Source of the DNA: Idiomarina tyrosinivorans
GTDB lineage: Bacteria; Pseudomonadota; Gammaproteobacteria; Enterobacterales; Alteromonadaceae
Direction: 5' to 3'
DNA length: 64,000 nt
NCBI RefSeq assembly: GCF_003987475.1
Contig: NZ_PIQH01000009.1
Span: forward strand, 98,595-162,594
Part shown: in pieces, positions 8,683 through 18,961 of the stretch
Layout: each line of letters starts with the position of its first letter
Position numbering within the stretch: the first letter of the stretch is position 1
Program-made: the position numbers and the translations under genes
The notes under the pieces: generated by a model
Told to the model about the DNA's origin: nothing
Databases searched by the model: none
The model's input: the letters and a program-made list of their open reading frames with translations, nothing else

Positions 8683-10857
8683 ATGAAAATGACACTGGTA
8701 GCTGCAGGTATTGCAGCCGCATTATCCGTCGCCGCATGTGGCGACAACACCACAACTAGCGACAAGCAAAGCGGTGCCAATGCTGAAATGTCGCAACAGG
8801 CAGCGACGGCTAATCCATTCTTTAAGCCAGCAACATTGCAGTATGGCGCACCAAACTTTGATCGGATCAAGTTTGAACATTTTGAACCAGCATTTCGTGA
8901 AGGGTTGAAACAGCACAATGAAGAAATCGCTGCAATCGCTAATAATAGCGAAGCACCCACATTCGAAAATACCATCGTTGCAATGGAAAAGTCAGGTCAA
9001 CTGCTAAGCCGAGTCTCTGCGGTGTTTGATAATTTTGCCAGTGCAGACAGTACGCAAGAAATTCGTGATTTAGAAGAGAAGTTGGCGCCTGAATTTGCCA
9101 AACACAGCGACAACATTCATTTGAATAGAAAACTGTTTTCGCGCATTGAGACGTTGTACAAGCAAAAAGACGCATTGGGTCTAGACCCCGTTTCAATCCG
9201 CTTAATTGAAGAAACGTACAAAGAGTTTGTTCAAGCGGGCGCTAAACTGAGCGACGAGCAACAGCAGAAAATTCGAGATATCAACGAAAAACTCTCTAGC
9301 CTTACGACAGACTTCCAAAGCGCGTTGTTGGCAATGAAAGATCAGAGCGTGGTGTTTGTTGATGACGTCGATCAGTTAAAAGGTTTAAGCGATAGCGAAA
9401 TAAAGTCACTGGCGAATCAGGCTAAGGAGCGCGGTAAAGAAGGTCAATATGCGATTGTGATGAGCAATACCACCCGCCATCCAATTTTATCGCAGTTGGA
9501 AAACCGCGCGCTGCGCAAACGAGTGTGGGAAGCATCAGCAAACCGTGGTTATGGCGGCACTGAGGCAGACACTCGTCCGATCATCAAGAAAATGGTGCAA
9601 CTTCGCGCGGAAAAAGCACAATTGTTAGGATACGACAACTGGGCTGACTATGTCTTGGAAAGCCGGATGGCGCAAGACCCCAAAGCAGCGAAGAAAATGC
9701 TCGAAGATATCGTGCCAGCGGTAGTGAAAAATACCAAAGCAGAACAGGCTGATATTAAAGCCATGATGAACGCTGATGGCATTGAGGGTGACGTGCAACC
9801 TTGGGATTGGTTGTATTATGCGGAAAAAGTACGGCAGCAAAAATACGCAATCGATGCTGATAAAGTGAAGCCGTACTTTGAGTTTGAACGCGTGTTAAAA
9901 GATGGCGTATTCTTCACCATGCATGAATTGTATGGGATTACTTTTGAAGAACGCAAAGACCTGCCTGTTTACGAACCTGACGTTCGTGTATTTGAAGTGA
10001 AAGATGTAGACGGTAGTTCAATCGGATTATTTTATGCCGATTACTTTACTCGCGACACTAAACGCGGTGGTGCGTGGATGAGTTCATTCCGGATTCAAAA
10101 CGGTCTATTGAACCAGAAGCCGGTAATCATTAACAACTTGAATATCGTTAAGGCACCAGAAGGGCAACCGACCTTGTTGAGCTTTGATGAAGTGCAAACC
10201 ATGTTCCATGAAATGGGACACGCGGTTCACGGGTTGTTCTCGGATGTGAAATATCCGTCGCTGGCGGGCACTAATGTACCACGTGACTTTGTCGAGTTCC
10301 CATCGACGTTCGAGGAAGATTGGGCGTTGAATCCTCGGGTTATCGCGCGTTATGCGAAACACTACAAAACGGGTGAACAAATCCCGCAAGCACTACTCGA
10401 TAAGTTGTTGGCAGCGAAAAACTTTAACCAAGGCTTCGACACTTTAGAGTACATGGAAGCCGCGTTGCTTGACCTAAGCTTCCACACGGTAGCACCAGGA
10501 ACGGTGATTGATGATGTGGGTGCGTTTGAGGAAAAAGCCTTGAAAGACAGTGGTGCGTATATGAAAGCCGTACCACCACGTTACCGCTCAACGTATTTCC
10601 AGCACGTTTTTGCTGGCGGCTATTCAGCAGGTTACTACGCGTACCTATGGAGTGAAGTATTTGCTGCAGACGCGTTCAAGTACATGCGTGAACATGGCGG
10701 CCTGAAATTAGAAAATGGGCAAGCGTTCCGCGACAACATCCTTTCTAAAGGCAACAGCAAAGATCCGATGCAGCAATACATCGATTGGCGAGGCCAAGAG
10801 CCAAGCATTGATGCATTGCTAGAGCGTCGCGGACTGGAAACCGAAGCTAACAACTAA
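8683..10857 (+). CDS. M3 family metallopeptidase lipoprotein (peptidyl-dipeptidase Dcp-like)
   Basis: A 724-residue zinc peptidase of family M3 (oligopeptidase A / Dcp type), which degrades short peptides. The zinc motif HEMGH lies about residues 509–513 (FHEMGHAVHGLF), with the third ligand in the downstream EFPSTFEEDW segment. Unlike cytosolic oligopeptidase A it begins with a lipoprotein signal (LSVAAC, lipidated Cys about residue 19), so it acts in the periplasm or at the outer membrane, as in other Alteromonadales. The ATG follows GGGAG. It is a single gene, ended by a strong hairpin terminator at 10882–10920. Confidence 0.92.
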   Translation: MKMTLVAAGIAAALSVAACGDNTTTSDKQSGANAEMSQQAATANPFFKPATLQYGAPNFDRIKFEHFEPAFREGLKQHNEEIAAIANNSEAPTFENTIVAMEKSGQLLSRVSAVFDNFASADSTQEIRDLEEKLAPEFAKHSDNIHLNRKLFSRIETLYKQKDALGLDPVSIRLIEETYKEFVQAGAKLSDEQQQKIRDINEKLSSLTTDFQSALLAMKDQSVVFVDDVDQLKGLSDSEIKSLANQAKERGKEGQYAIVMSNTTRHPILSQLENRALRKRVWEASANRGYGGTEADTRPIIKKMVQLRAEKAQLLGYDNWADYVLESRMAQDPKAAKKMLEDIVPAVVKNTKAEQADIKAMMNADGIEGDVQPWDWLYYAEKVRQQKYAIDADKVKPYFEFERVLKDGVFFTMHELYGITFEERKDLPVYEPDVRVFEVKDVDGSSIGLFYADYFTRDTKRGGAWMSSFRIQNGLLNQKPVIINNLNIVKAPEGQPTLLSFDEVQTMFHEMGHAVHGLFSDVKYPSLAGTNVPRDFVEFPSTFEEDWALNPRVIARYAKHYKTGEQIPQALLDKLLAAKNFNQGFDTLEYMEAALLDLSFHTVAPGTVIDDVGAFEEKALKDSGAYMKAVPPRYRSTYFQHVFAGGYSAGYYAYLWSEVFAADAFKYMREHGGLKLENGQAFRDNILSKGNSKDPMQQYIDWRGQEPSIDALLERRGLETEANN

Positions 10858-10881
10858 GATTCGGTAAAGCACTCGAAATAA

Positions 10882-10920
10882 AGGGCCACTCGCGTTATTC
10901 TCGCAGTGGCCTTTTTTTTT
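10882..10920 (+). terminator. Rho-independent terminator after the M3 peptidase
   Basis: The stem GGCCACT…AGTGGCC is extended by CGCG/CGC pairs around the loop and followed by a run of ten T. It ends 16 bp before the NDH-2 start codon, so the NDH-2 promoter must overlap or lie within this hairpin region or in the peptidase gene. Confidence 0.9.
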
Positions 10921-10935
10921 CGCTGGGAGATAGTG

Positions 10936-12228
10936 ATGAAACGGATAGTGGTGATTGGAGGAGGAGCCGGAGGGCTCGAATTGGCAACCCAACTGGGAGA
11001 GAAGTTGGGGCGAAAAAAGCAGGCCGAGATTGTTCTGATCGACCGCAACAATACCCACTTATGGAAACCCCTATTGCATGAAGTGGCAGCCGGATCGCTT
11101 GATTCCGACCTAGATGAATTGAGTTACCGTGGCCATGGCGCTCAACATGGATTCCGTTTCTTATTAGGCGACTTCTGCGGCATCGACCGCGATAACAAAA
11201 CCATTACTTTACGGCCGCTCACCGATAGTGATGATGAGCTGGTGTTGGGTGAAAGACATATTTCCTACGATATTGTGGTGTTGGCGATTGGCAGTGTGAC
11301 CCAGGATTTTGGTATTTCGGGAATTGCCGAACATTGTTGGTTCCTGGATTCTACGGAGCAGGCAGAACGCTTCCATCAGAAGTTGTTAAACCAGTTTTTA
11401 CGGGTTAACCAGCGGATTGAGGATGGTGCCGAAGAACAACTGAGTGTTGGCATTGTTGGTGGTGGTGCGACGGGGGTAGAGTTGGCCGCTGAACTGGTTC
11501 ATTCGGTAAAATTATTGTCGATTTATGGGCTGGATAAGCTCGACCGTTCGCACCTCTCGATTACTCTGTTGGAAGCTGGACCTCGACTATTACCCGCATT
11601 ACCAGAACGTTTAGCGAGCGATGTGGAAAAGCAACTGCAGCAGTTGGGCGTAAACGTGCGAGTGGATACTGCGGTGACATCTGCTCAAGCGGGGCGTTTA
11701 GATATTGGTGATGAGGAACAATTACGCACCGATTTGCAAGTTTGGGCAGCGGGAGTAAAAGCGCCCGAATTCATCTCTGAATTGGGATTGACCACACGCA
11801 AAAATAACCAGCTAGTTGTTGACCAGTACCTACGCAGTATCGACGACGACAGTATATACGTCATCGGCGATTGTGCCGGCTTCCAAATGGCTGACGACAA
11901 ATGGACGCCGCCGCGTGCACAAACGGCGCACCAAATGGCGGCGACTGCAGCCAAGAATATTCGAAAACAATTGGCTGACAAACCGCTGACGAGTTTCAAA
12001 TATAAGGATCGCGGCTCGTTAGTCTCATTGAGTCGCTTTACTGCGGTTGGCAATTTAATGGGAAGTCGCTCGCTGTCGATGACGGTTGAAGGGCGATTAG
12101 CGCGACTTGCCTATGCCAGCTTATACCGTATGCACCAACGCGCATTACACGGTTGGTGGCGGTTGTTATTAATGCTGCTAATAGACCGAGTCAGTCATGC
12201 TTTAAGACCACGCTTAAAGCTTCACTGA
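10936..12228 (+). CDS. ndh: Type II NADH:quinone oxidoreductase (NDH-2)
   Basis: A single-subunit, non-proton-pumping NADH dehydrogenase that feeds electrons to the quinone pool at the inner membrane. The 430-residue protein has an N-terminal FAD dinucleotide-binding fold (VVIGGGAGGLELAT), a second NADH-binding fold (VGIVGGGATGVELAAEL near residue 180), the FAD-binding YVIGDCAGF segment and a C-terminal amphipathic/hydrophobic region (HGWWRLLLMLLIDRVS) that docks it to the membrane. The start at 10936 is chosen because GGGAGA lies 5–6 nt upstream and the FAD motif follows directly. Confidence 0.93.
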   Translation: MKRIVVIGGGAGGLELATQLGEKLGRKKQAEIVLIDRNNTHLWKPLLHEVAAGSLDSDLDELSYRGHGAQHGFRFLLGDFCGIDRDNKTITLRPLTDSDDELVLGERHISYDIVVLAIGSVTQDFGISGIAEHCWFLDSTEQAERFHQKLLNQFLRVNQRIEDGAEEQLSVGIVGGGATGVELAAELVHSVKLLSIYGLDKLDRSHLSITLLEAGPRLLPALPERLASDVEKQLQQLGVNVRVDTAVTSAQAGRLDIGDEEQLRTDLQVWAAGVKAPEFISELGLTTRKNNQLVVDQYLRSIDDDSIYVIGDCAGFQMADDKWTPPRAQTAHQMAATAAKNIRKQLADKPLTSFKYKDRGSLVSLSRFTAVGNLMGSRSLSMTVEGRLARLAYASLYRMHQRALHGWWRLLLMLLIDRVSHALRPRLKLH

Positions 12229-12294
12229 GCGTGTACATCAGTGCTGCTATCAGGCAGAATATGACAACCTTATAACGCAAATCACCGAGTCGTC

Positions 12295-15200
12295 ATGGCA
12301 CAACCCAGTTTTATTCATTTGCACATTCACAGCGACTTTTCCATGGTCGACGGACTACCTAAAGTCGCGCCGATCTGCCAGCGCGTAGCAGAGCTTGAAA
12401 TGCCCGCCTTGGCGATCACCGATGCAATGAATTTCTGTGGTCTAGTGCGCTACTATCGCACCGCCCATCAACAGGGACTGAAGCCGATTATTGGCGTCGA
12501 CCTATGGGTGCAGAGCGACTACTGCAACGAAGAACCGTTTCGGTTGACTGCGTTGGCGATGAATAACGAAGGCTATCAGCAACTCACCCAACTTATTTCA
12601 AAAGCCTATTTACGCGGTCATGTACGTGGCAAACCGCTGATCGATAAAGATTGGTTGGCGCAGCATAACGAAGGTGTGCTGCTATTATCTGGGGCGCGCT
12701 ACGGCGATATTGGTAAAGCCTTACTGGCTGGCCATAAAGAGCCGTTGCAGCAGATGCTTGATTTCTATCAACGGTATTTTCCCGACCGTTTCTACCTCGA
12801 GTTAACCCGAACCGGGCGTCCCAATGAAGAAGAGTATTTACACGCGGCCGTGGCGCTAGCCGGGGAACAGCAATTGCCGGTTGTTGCCACAAACGATGTA
12901 GTGTTTTTGGACAGCAAAGATTTTGAACCGCACGAAATTCGGGTCGCCATTCATGACGGTTACACGCTGGACGATAAACGGCGTCCAAAGAATTACTCTG
13001 AACAGCAGTATCTGCGCAGTGCTGAGGAAATGCAGGCATTGTTTGCCGACATTCCAGCCGCGCTAGAAAACAGTGTAGAGATTGCAAAGCGCTGTAACGT
13101 GACAATCCGTCTGGACGAATATTTCTTGCCCGAGTTTCCTACCGGTGAGATGAGCACTGCTGATTTCCTCGTAAAAGTCTCGCGCGAAGGCTTAGAGGAG
13201 CGTCTTGCGTTCTTGTTCCCAGATGAGCAGGAGCGCGCCGCCAAGCGCGGTGAGTATGACCAGCGTTTAGAAACCGAATTAACGGTTATCAACAATATGG
13301 GGTTCCCCGGTTACTTCTTGATCGTGATGGAGTTTATCCAGTGGTCAAAAGATAATGGTATTCCGGTCGGTCCCGGGCGCGGCTCAGGTGCGGGTTCATT
13401 GGTGGCTTACGCATTGAAGATCACCGATCTTGACCCGTTAGAATTTGACTTACTTTTTGAACGTTTCTTGAACCCAGAACGGGTATCAATGCCAGATTTC
13501 GATGTCGACTTCTGTATGGATCGCCGCGATGAGGTGATCGATCATGTGGCTGAACTGTACGGTCGTGATGCGGTGTCTCAGATTATCACCTTCGGTACGA
13601 TGGCGGCAAAAGCGGCAATTCGCGACGTGGGCCGGGTTTTAGGTCATCCCTATGGGTTTGTTGATAAAATTTCGAAGTTAGTGCCGGGTGACCCGGGGAT
13701 GACACTGGCAAAAGCGTTTGAGGTTGAACCGCAATTAGAAGACATTTATCAGCAAGATGAGGACGTGAAAGAACTCATCGATCGCGCAAGGATACTCGAA
13801 GGGGTTACAAGGAATGCCGGCAAACATGCGGGTGGGGTGGTTATTTCGCCGACCAAGATCACCGATTTTTCGCCGTTGTATTGCGATGAAGAAGGTTTAA
13901 ACCCGGTTACCCAATTCGATAAAAACGATGTTGAAGCTGCCGGTTTGGTAAAATTTGACTTCCTAGGCTTGCGCACGCTGACGATCATCCAGTGGGCGCT
14001 TGAAATGGTCAATCGGCGCCGCGCTAAAGATCAGCTAGAACCGGTCGACATTAGCGCAATCCCGTTGGTCGACAAAGCGTCGTTTACGCTGCTGAAAAAA
14101 GCCGAGACTACCGCTGTGTTTCAGCTAGAGTCGCGCGGGATGAAAGAGCTGATTAAGCGCCTGCAACCGGACAGTTTTGAGGATATTATCGCCTTGGTCG
14201 CACTGTTCCGCCCGGGTCCTTTGCAATCCGGAATGGTGGATAACTTTATCGACCGTAAGCACGGCCGAGAAGCTATCTCTTACCCAGACGCTGAATATCA
14301 GCACGACTCGCTAAAACCCATTCTAGAGCCCACCTACGGAGTTATCCTGTACCAAGAGCAGGTGATGCAGATCGCCCAGGTGTTAGCAGGGTACACGCTG
14401 GGTGGCGCCGATTTGCTGCGCCGAGCGATGGGTAAGAAAAAGCCAGAGGAAATGGCGAAGCAGCGTGAAGTTTTCCAAAAGGGCGCGGCGGAAAATAACA
14501 TCGACCCTGAATTAGCGATTAAAATCTTTGATCTGGTAGAAAAATTCGCAGGGTATGGTTTCAATAAATCGCACTCGGCAGCTTATGCGTTGGTATCCTA
14601 TCAAACCTTATGGATGAAGACCCATTATCCAGCAGAATTCATGGCCGCCGTAATGTCTGCGGATATGGATAATACCGATAAGATTGTTACCTTGGTTGAT
14701 GAGTGCGATAACATGGGACTGACAATTTTGCCGCCAGACGTCAACGTGGGTCACTATAAATTCAGCGTCGATGAGCAACAACGAGTGGTGTACGGTATTG
14801 GCGCCATCAAAGGCGTGGGTGAGGGACCCATCGCATCCATTATTGCAGCGCGAGAAGCCGATGGGCCATTCTCTGATTTGTTCGATTTCTGCTGTCGGGT
14901 GGATCTGAAAAAGCTCAATCGACGGGTATTGGAACGTTTAATTAAAGCCGGTGCGATGGATCAGTTAGGGCCGCACCGCGCAGCATTGCTGGCAACCCTT
15001 GAAAAGGCGATGCGCCAAGCTGAACAGCACCACCAAGCGGAGGCTATGGGGCAGTCCGATTTGTTTGGCGTACTCACTACGGAGCCAGAAAAAGTCGAGC
15101 ATGCCTTTGAAAATGTGCCACAATGGTCAGAAGCGGTATGGTTAGAGGGCGAGAGAGAAACGCTCGGGTTATACCTAACCGGCCATCCGATTAATCGCTT

Positions 15201-15771
15201 CCGCGCAGAATTAAGGCACTATGTCGCCGGCACTATCAGTGATGTCACGCCAACTGGACGCGACAAATTCACTACCGCTGCGGGGCTGGTAATAGGCGTT
15301 AGAACGCTGGTCAATAAAAAGGGCCAACGTTGGGCTATTGTTACCTTAGATGACAAAACCGCGCGCATGGATGTGCGTTTGTTTAGCCAAGAATACGAAA
15401 ACTACCAACATCTACTGGAAAAAGACCGTATTTTGTGGGTAAAAGGAGAGGTCAGCTTTGATGATTTCAGTGGTGGCAATACAATGACCGCCAGAGAAGT
15501 CATGACCATAGAACAGGCGCGCGCGAGTTACGTCAAGCATTTAGCGATTGAACTGCGCCAAGAAGCCTGTGATGAACAGTTATTAGCGCGCTTGCAACAA
15601 GTGATGAGCCCCTTTAAAGCGGGCTCTTGTCCAGTTCGCTTCCGTTACTTACGGGCGGAAGCAGAAGCCGAATTGCAAGTGGCGACTCAGTGGTTCGTCA
15701 ATCCATCTGACGAACTGATACACGAATTACAGCAACTGTTGGGTGAACAACACGTTGCCTTAGCGTTTTAA
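12295..15771 (+). CDS. dnaE: DNA polymerase III alpha subunit
   Basis: Catalytic subunit of the replicative polymerase. The 1158-residue protein has a PHP domain ([11 protein letters not shown] from residue 8), the palm with PDFDVDF (catalytic D401 and D403, the same positions as in E. coli) and the third acid in [11 protein letters not shown], helix-hairpin-helix and OB-fold regions at about 850–1080, and the C-terminal tau-binding part. Length is that of type I DnaE. It is followed by accA after 15 bp, the usual dnaE–accA order, but rnhB, which precedes dnaE in E. coli, is 24 kb away here. Confidence 0.98.
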   Translation: MAQPSFIHLHIHSDFSMVDGLPKVAPICQRVAELEMPALAITDAMNFCGLVRYYRTAHQQGLKPIIGVDLWVQSDYCNEEPFRLTALAMNNEGYQQLTQLISKAYLRGHVRGKPLIDKDWLAQHNEGVLLLSGARYGDIGKALLAGHKEPLQQMLDFYQRYFPDRFYLELTRTGRPNEEEYLHAAVALAGEQQLPVVATNDVVFLDSKDFEPHEIRVAIHDGYTLDDKRRPKNYSEQQYLRSAEEMQALFADIPAALENSVEIAKRCNVTIRLDEYFLPEFPTGEMSTADFLVKVSREGLEERLAFLFPDEQERAAKRGEYDQRLETELTVINNMGFPGYFLIVMEFIQWSKDNGIPVGPGRGSGAGSLVAYALKITDLDPLEFDLLFERFLNPERVSMPDFDVDFCMDRRDEVIDHVAELYGRDAVSQIITFGTMAAKAAIRDVGRVLGHPYGFVDKISKLVPGDPGMTLAKAFEVEPQLEDIYQQDEDVKELIDRARILEGVTRNAGKHAGGVVISPTKITDFSPLYCDEEGLNPVTQFDKNDVEAAGLVKFDFLGLRTLTIIQWALEMVNRRRAKDQLEPVDISAIPLVDKASFTLLKKAETTAVFQLESRGMKELIKRLQPDSFEDIIALVALFRPGPLQSGMVDNFIDRKHGREAISYPDAEYQHDSLKPILEPTYGVILYQEQVMQIAQVLAGYTLGGADLLRRAMGKKKPEEMAKQREVFQKGAAENNIDPELAIKIFDLVEKFAGYGFNKSHSAAYALVSYQTLWMKTHYPAEFMAAVMSADMDNTDKIVTLVDECDNMGLTILPPDVNVGHYKFSVDEQQRVVYGIGAIKGVGEGPIASIIAAREADGPFSDLFDFCCRVDLKKLNRRVLERLIKAGAMDQLGPHRAALLATLEKAMRQAEQHHQAEAMGQSDLFGVLTTEPEKVEHAFENVPQWSEAVWLEGERETLGLYLTGHPINRFRAELRHYVAGTISDVTPTGRDKFTTAAGLVIGVRTLVNKKGQRWAIVTLDDKTARMDVRLFSQEYENYQHLLEKDRILWVKGEVSFDDFSGGNTMTAREVMTIEQARASYVKHLAIELRQEACDEQLLARLQQVMSPFKAGSCPVRFRYLRAEAEAELQVATQWFVNPSDELIHELQQLLGEQHVALAF

Positions 15772-15786
15772 AGGTGTGAGCGATTC

Positions 15787-16743
15787 ATGAGTCTTAATTT
15801 TCTTGATTTTGAGCAACCCATTGCTGAGCTTCAGGCACAAATTGAAGAGCTTAAAACGGTCGGCAGAAAGGGCGATTTAGACATCGACTTGGAAGAAGAA
15901 GTCAGCCGATTGCAGGCTAAAAGCCGCGAATTAACCGAGAAGATTTTCTCCGAGTTAGGTCCGTGGCAGTCGGCGCAGATGGCTCGCCATCCGCTGCGCC
16001 CTTATACCCTCGATTACATCAGTAAAATCTTTACCGAATTTGATGAGTTAGCAGGGGATCGAACGTTTGCCAATGATGAAGCGATTGTTGGTGGCATTGC
16101 GCGACTGGATGGTCAGCCGGTGATGATTATCGGCCAGCAGAAGGGCCGTGAGACCAAAGAAAAAATTCGCCGCAATTTTGGCATGCCAAAACCCGAGGGT
16201 TATCGCAAAGCGTTGCGCATGATGGAAATGGCAGAACGTTTTTCGATGCCCATCATTACCTTTATCGATACGCCAGGGGCCTACCCCGGTATTGGTGCGG
16301 AAGAGCGCGGACAAAGTGAAGCGATAGCGCGTAACCTTAAAGTGATGGCGCGTCTTAGCGTACCGATTGTATGTACCGTCATCGGTGAGGGCGGTTCTGG
16401 CGGCGCATTAGCAATTGGTGTCGGTGACCGAGTGAACATGTTGCAATACAGCACGTATTCGGTGATTTCTCCCGAAGGTTGTGCATCAATCTTGTGGAAA
16501 AGCGCCAGTAAAGCGCCGTTAGCTGCTGAAGCAATGGGCGTTACCGCAGGACGTAGCTTGGAATTAGGTCTGATTGATTCGGTGATTGAAGAGCCGCTGG
16601 GTGGCGCGCATCGTGATCCGGACGAAATGGCTAAGCGCTTGAAACAACAAATCAGCAAAGACCTGCAAGCACTAATGAAATTGGACAAAAGCGAGCTGCT
16701 TGACCAGCGTTACAAAAAGCTTATGTCCTTTGGTTATTGCTAA
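15787..16743 (+). CDS. accA: Acetyl-CoA carboxylase carboxyltransferase alpha subunit
   Basis: With AccD it transfers the carboxyl group from carboxybiotin to acetyl-CoA, the first committed step of fatty-acid synthesis. The 318-residue protein has the family N-terminus ([20 protein letters not shown], coiled coil) and the crotonase-like core with [18 protein letters not shown] and [15 protein letters not shown], which forms the oxyanion and CoA sites. Length is standard. It lies between dnaE (15 bp upstream) and tilS (6 bp downstream), probably one transcript. Confidence 0.98.
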   Translation: MSLNFLDFEQPIAELQAQIEELKTVGRKGDLDIDLEEEVSRLQAKSRELTEKIFSELGPWQSAQMARHPLRPYTLDYISKIFTEFDELAGDRTFANDEAIVGGIARLDGQPVMIIGQQKGRETKEKIRRNFGMPKPEGYRKALRMMEMAERFSMPIITFIDTPGAYPGIGAEERGQSEAIARNLKVMARLSVPIVCTVIGEGGSGGALAIGVGDRVNMLQYSTYSVISPEGCASILWKSASKAPLAAEAMGVTAGRSLELGLIDSVIEEPLGGAHRDPDEMAKRLKQQISKDLQALMKLDKSELLDQRYKKLMSFGYC

Positions 16744-16749
16744 ACCTTT

Positions 16750-18090
16750 ATGGCGCAGACGCTGTATCAGCAGTTTGCACATCAACTGGACTCATTAGCA
16801 CTGCGCCCAGAGCAACAAATTGTCGTGGCTCTGGGCGGTGGTGCTGATTCGCAAACTGTACTGCATTTAACGCTTGAGTATTTGCGGCAGCACCCACAGC
16901 TACGCCAGCCGTTGGCAATTCATCTCGACCACCATTTCCACCCGGACTCTAGCCAGTGGGCAAACGCTTTACAGAATGCAGTAAAAGATTTGCCCTTGGC
17001 GTGTCACTTTGAATCTCTTGCGGTGCCGATTGCGGCTAGGCAGAGTAAAGAGGCGGCTGGTCGGGAACGTCGTTACCAACGTCTTGCAGAATTGACGGAA
17101 AGTGACGCGGTGATTTTGCTGGGCCATCATCGTAATGATCAAATCGAGACCTTCCTATTACAAGCAAAACGCGGCAGCGGACCGCGTGGCTTAGCGGCGA
17201 TGGCTGCTGTTAGCCCCTTTGTGGAGCAACGACTTTTAGTCAGGCCATTGTTGCCGGTGAGTAAAGCCGAGATCATCCGCTATGCGCAACAACATCAATT
17301 GTTCTGGATTGAGGATGACACCAATTACGACACAGCGATGGATCGTAATTTTTTGCGCCACGATATTGTGCCGCTGTTAGAACAGCGCTGGCCGCAGTTT
17401 GGGCAAAGCATTATGCGCTCCGCGGCACTGTGTGCTGAACAAGATGCCTTAGCGGCGGAACTGTTAACGCCCTACTGCCAGCCACTGCAGAGCAATGGTA
17501 ATGGGCTAGCAATAGCCGCTTTGCAAGGACACAGTGCCGCGCTCCAACGCGCAATACTGCGCCATTGGTTATCGGGCTTAGCTTCGATAATGCCCAGCTA
17601 TCAACAGCTTGAGCAAATTCGGCAACAAGCAATAAGCGCGCAGATGGACTCACAACTCACGGTATCTTGGGCCGGACAAGCGGTGCGCTATTATCAGCAG
17701 GCATTATTCTGGACGCCTGAACTTCCGGATATTGCTGAACTGTGCCAATGGCGCCAATCTTGGCTACCCCAACAGTCGCTTAGGTTGCCAAAGCCACTAG
17801 GTCAGTTGCGTCCATTAACGACCTTGAATGCGTCCGTCCAAGTCGGATTTTCTCATCCGAAAGGCAAGCTTTATCAAGCCCATCGCGAGGGCGGGAAAGT
17901 GCTCGGCGACTGGTTAAAACAAGCAAAAATAGCGCCGTGGCTTCGCAATCGTTGGCCGTTGCTTGAATGGCGCGATATATGGTTGGTTCCTGGGGTCGGA
18001 GCGTTTGCTAAACAACCACAAAATGCGCTGGCAAAACAGTGGCAAGAGGCTGCAGTGCAGTGGCAATGGAGTAAAGATTTTGCCGATTAA
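16750..18090 (+). CDS. tilS: tRNA(Ile)-lysidine synthase with unusual PP-loop
   Basis: Converts C34 of the CAU-anticodon tRNA-Ile to lysidine so that AUA is read as Ile; normally essential. The 446-residue protein aligns over its length with TilS: N-terminal PP-loop ATPase, the KRGSGPRGLAAM segment, IEDDTNYDTAMDRNFLRHDIVPLL, and a C-terminal domain. Oddities are seen directly: the canonical SGGxDS loop reads GGGADS (residues 29–34), and the HHxDDQxET motif reads HHRNDQIET (N129 for Asp). The reading frame is intact and no second tilS is in the window, so it is probably functional with a lineage-specific motif. It overlaps the next gene by 11 bp. Confidence 0.88.
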   Translation: MAQTLYQQFAHQLDSLALRPEQQIVVALGGGADSQTVLHLTLEYLRQHPQLRQPLAIHLDHHFHPDSSQWANALQNAVKDLPLACHFESLAVPIAARQSKEAAGRERRYQRLAELTESDAVILLGHHRNDQIETFLLQAKRGSGPRGLAAMAAVSPFVEQRLLVRPLLPVSKAEIIRYAQQHQLFWIEDDTNYDTAMDRNFLRHDIVPLLEQRWPQFGQSIMRSAALCAEQDALAAELLTPYCQPLQSNGNGLAIAALQGHSAALQRAILRHWLSGLASIMPSYQQLEQIRQQAISAQMDSQLTVSWAGQAVRYYQQALFWTPELPDIAELCQWRQSWLPQQSLRLPKPLGQLRPLTTLNASVQVGFSHPKGKLYQAHREGGKVLGDWLKQAKIAPWLRNRWPLLEWRDIWLVPGVGAFAKQPQNALAKQWQEAAVQWQWSKDFAD

Positions 18091-18961
18091 AGACCAGCGC
18101 AAAGCGATAATACTGGGATTACTCGCGGTGTTGTTGTGGTCGACTGTTGCTACCGCATTTAAAATTGCCCTGCAATACCTCACGCCAATGCAATTATTAT
18201 TGCTCGCCAGTATGGTAACGGTAGGGTTCTTAACGTTGGTGATCAGCGTTCAACGTCGCTGGCGCGAAGCCTTAGAACTGGCGCAACGGCGAGGCTGGCG
18301 CTACCTCGTATTTGGGTTAATTAATCCCTGTGCCTACTACTGGGCACTGTTTTCGGCGTATGACGTATTGCCCGCGCAACAAGCGCAAGCGATCAACTAC
18401 AGTTGGGCGCTAACCACAACATTGTTGGCTGTACCTATTCTAAAACAACCGTTACGGCGGCAAGAGATACTCGCCTTGGCTATTGCCTACGCAGGCGTAG
18501 TGCTCATTGCCACTGGCGGTCAGTGGGACCTTGCAAAGACGCACTGGGGTGGTGTCGGAATGGCATTGTTGAGTACAGTGCTATGGGCTTTTTATTGGCT
18601 ATTCAGTGCGCGCAATGACGATCCACCCATTCTCGCGTTGTGGCTTGCGTTCACGGCGTCGTTGCCATTTTTGTGGGGGCTGCAATGGTTCACAGATGCT
18701 ACTTGGCAATGGCAATGGCAGAGTTTTGCCGCAGGTTTATACGTTGGCTTGTTTGAGATGGGCGTAACGTTTTTATTGTGGCTTTATGCCATGCGTTACG
18801 CGGAACGCACAGCGCCTTTATCAACACTGATTTTCCTGTCGCCGTTCTTATCGTTAATTCTGATCGCCAGTTTATTGAATGAGACCATTCAGAGTACGAC
18901 GGTGATAGGTTTAATCGCTATTTGCTGTGGCTTGTTGCTGCAACGTCGTCGGCGTGTATAA
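18080..18961 (+). CDS. EamA/DMT family transporter
   Basis: A 293-residue inner-membrane protein with ten predicted helices in two EamA repeats, the drug/metabolite exporter architecture; the substrate is unknown. The frame is open upstream into tilS, but hydrophobic sequence only begins at KAIILGLLAVLLWSTVATAF, and the best start is the TTG at 18080 with GGAG 8 nt upstream. This makes it overlap tilS by 11 bp (coupled translation). The 3' end overlaps the convergent diguanylate cyclase gene by 51 bp, so the two mRNAs are complementary at their ends. Confidence 0.85.
   Translation: MPIKDQRKAIILGLLAVLLWSTVATAFKIALQYLTPMQLLLLASMVTVGFLTLVISVQRRWREALELAQRRGWRYLVFGLINPCAYYWALFSAYDVLPAQQAQAINYSWALTTTLLAVPILKQPLRRQEILALAIAYAGVVLIATGGQWDLAKTHWGGVGMALLSTVLWAFYWLFSARNDDPPILALWLAFTASLPFLWGLQWFTDATWQWQWQSFAAGLYVGLFEMGVTFLLWLYAMRYAERTAPLSTLIFLSPFLSLILIASLLNETIQSTTVIGLIAICCGLLLQRRRRV

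Noticed and set aside
12593..13105. A 170-codon open frame on the minus strand
   Set aside because: It lies wholly inside dnaE, has no start signal, and its residue composition (Arg, Cys, His rich) is that of an antisense shadow.
16750..18090. tilS as a pseudogene
   Set aside because: The frame is intact over the full usual length and the rest of the protein is conserved; only two motif positions differ.
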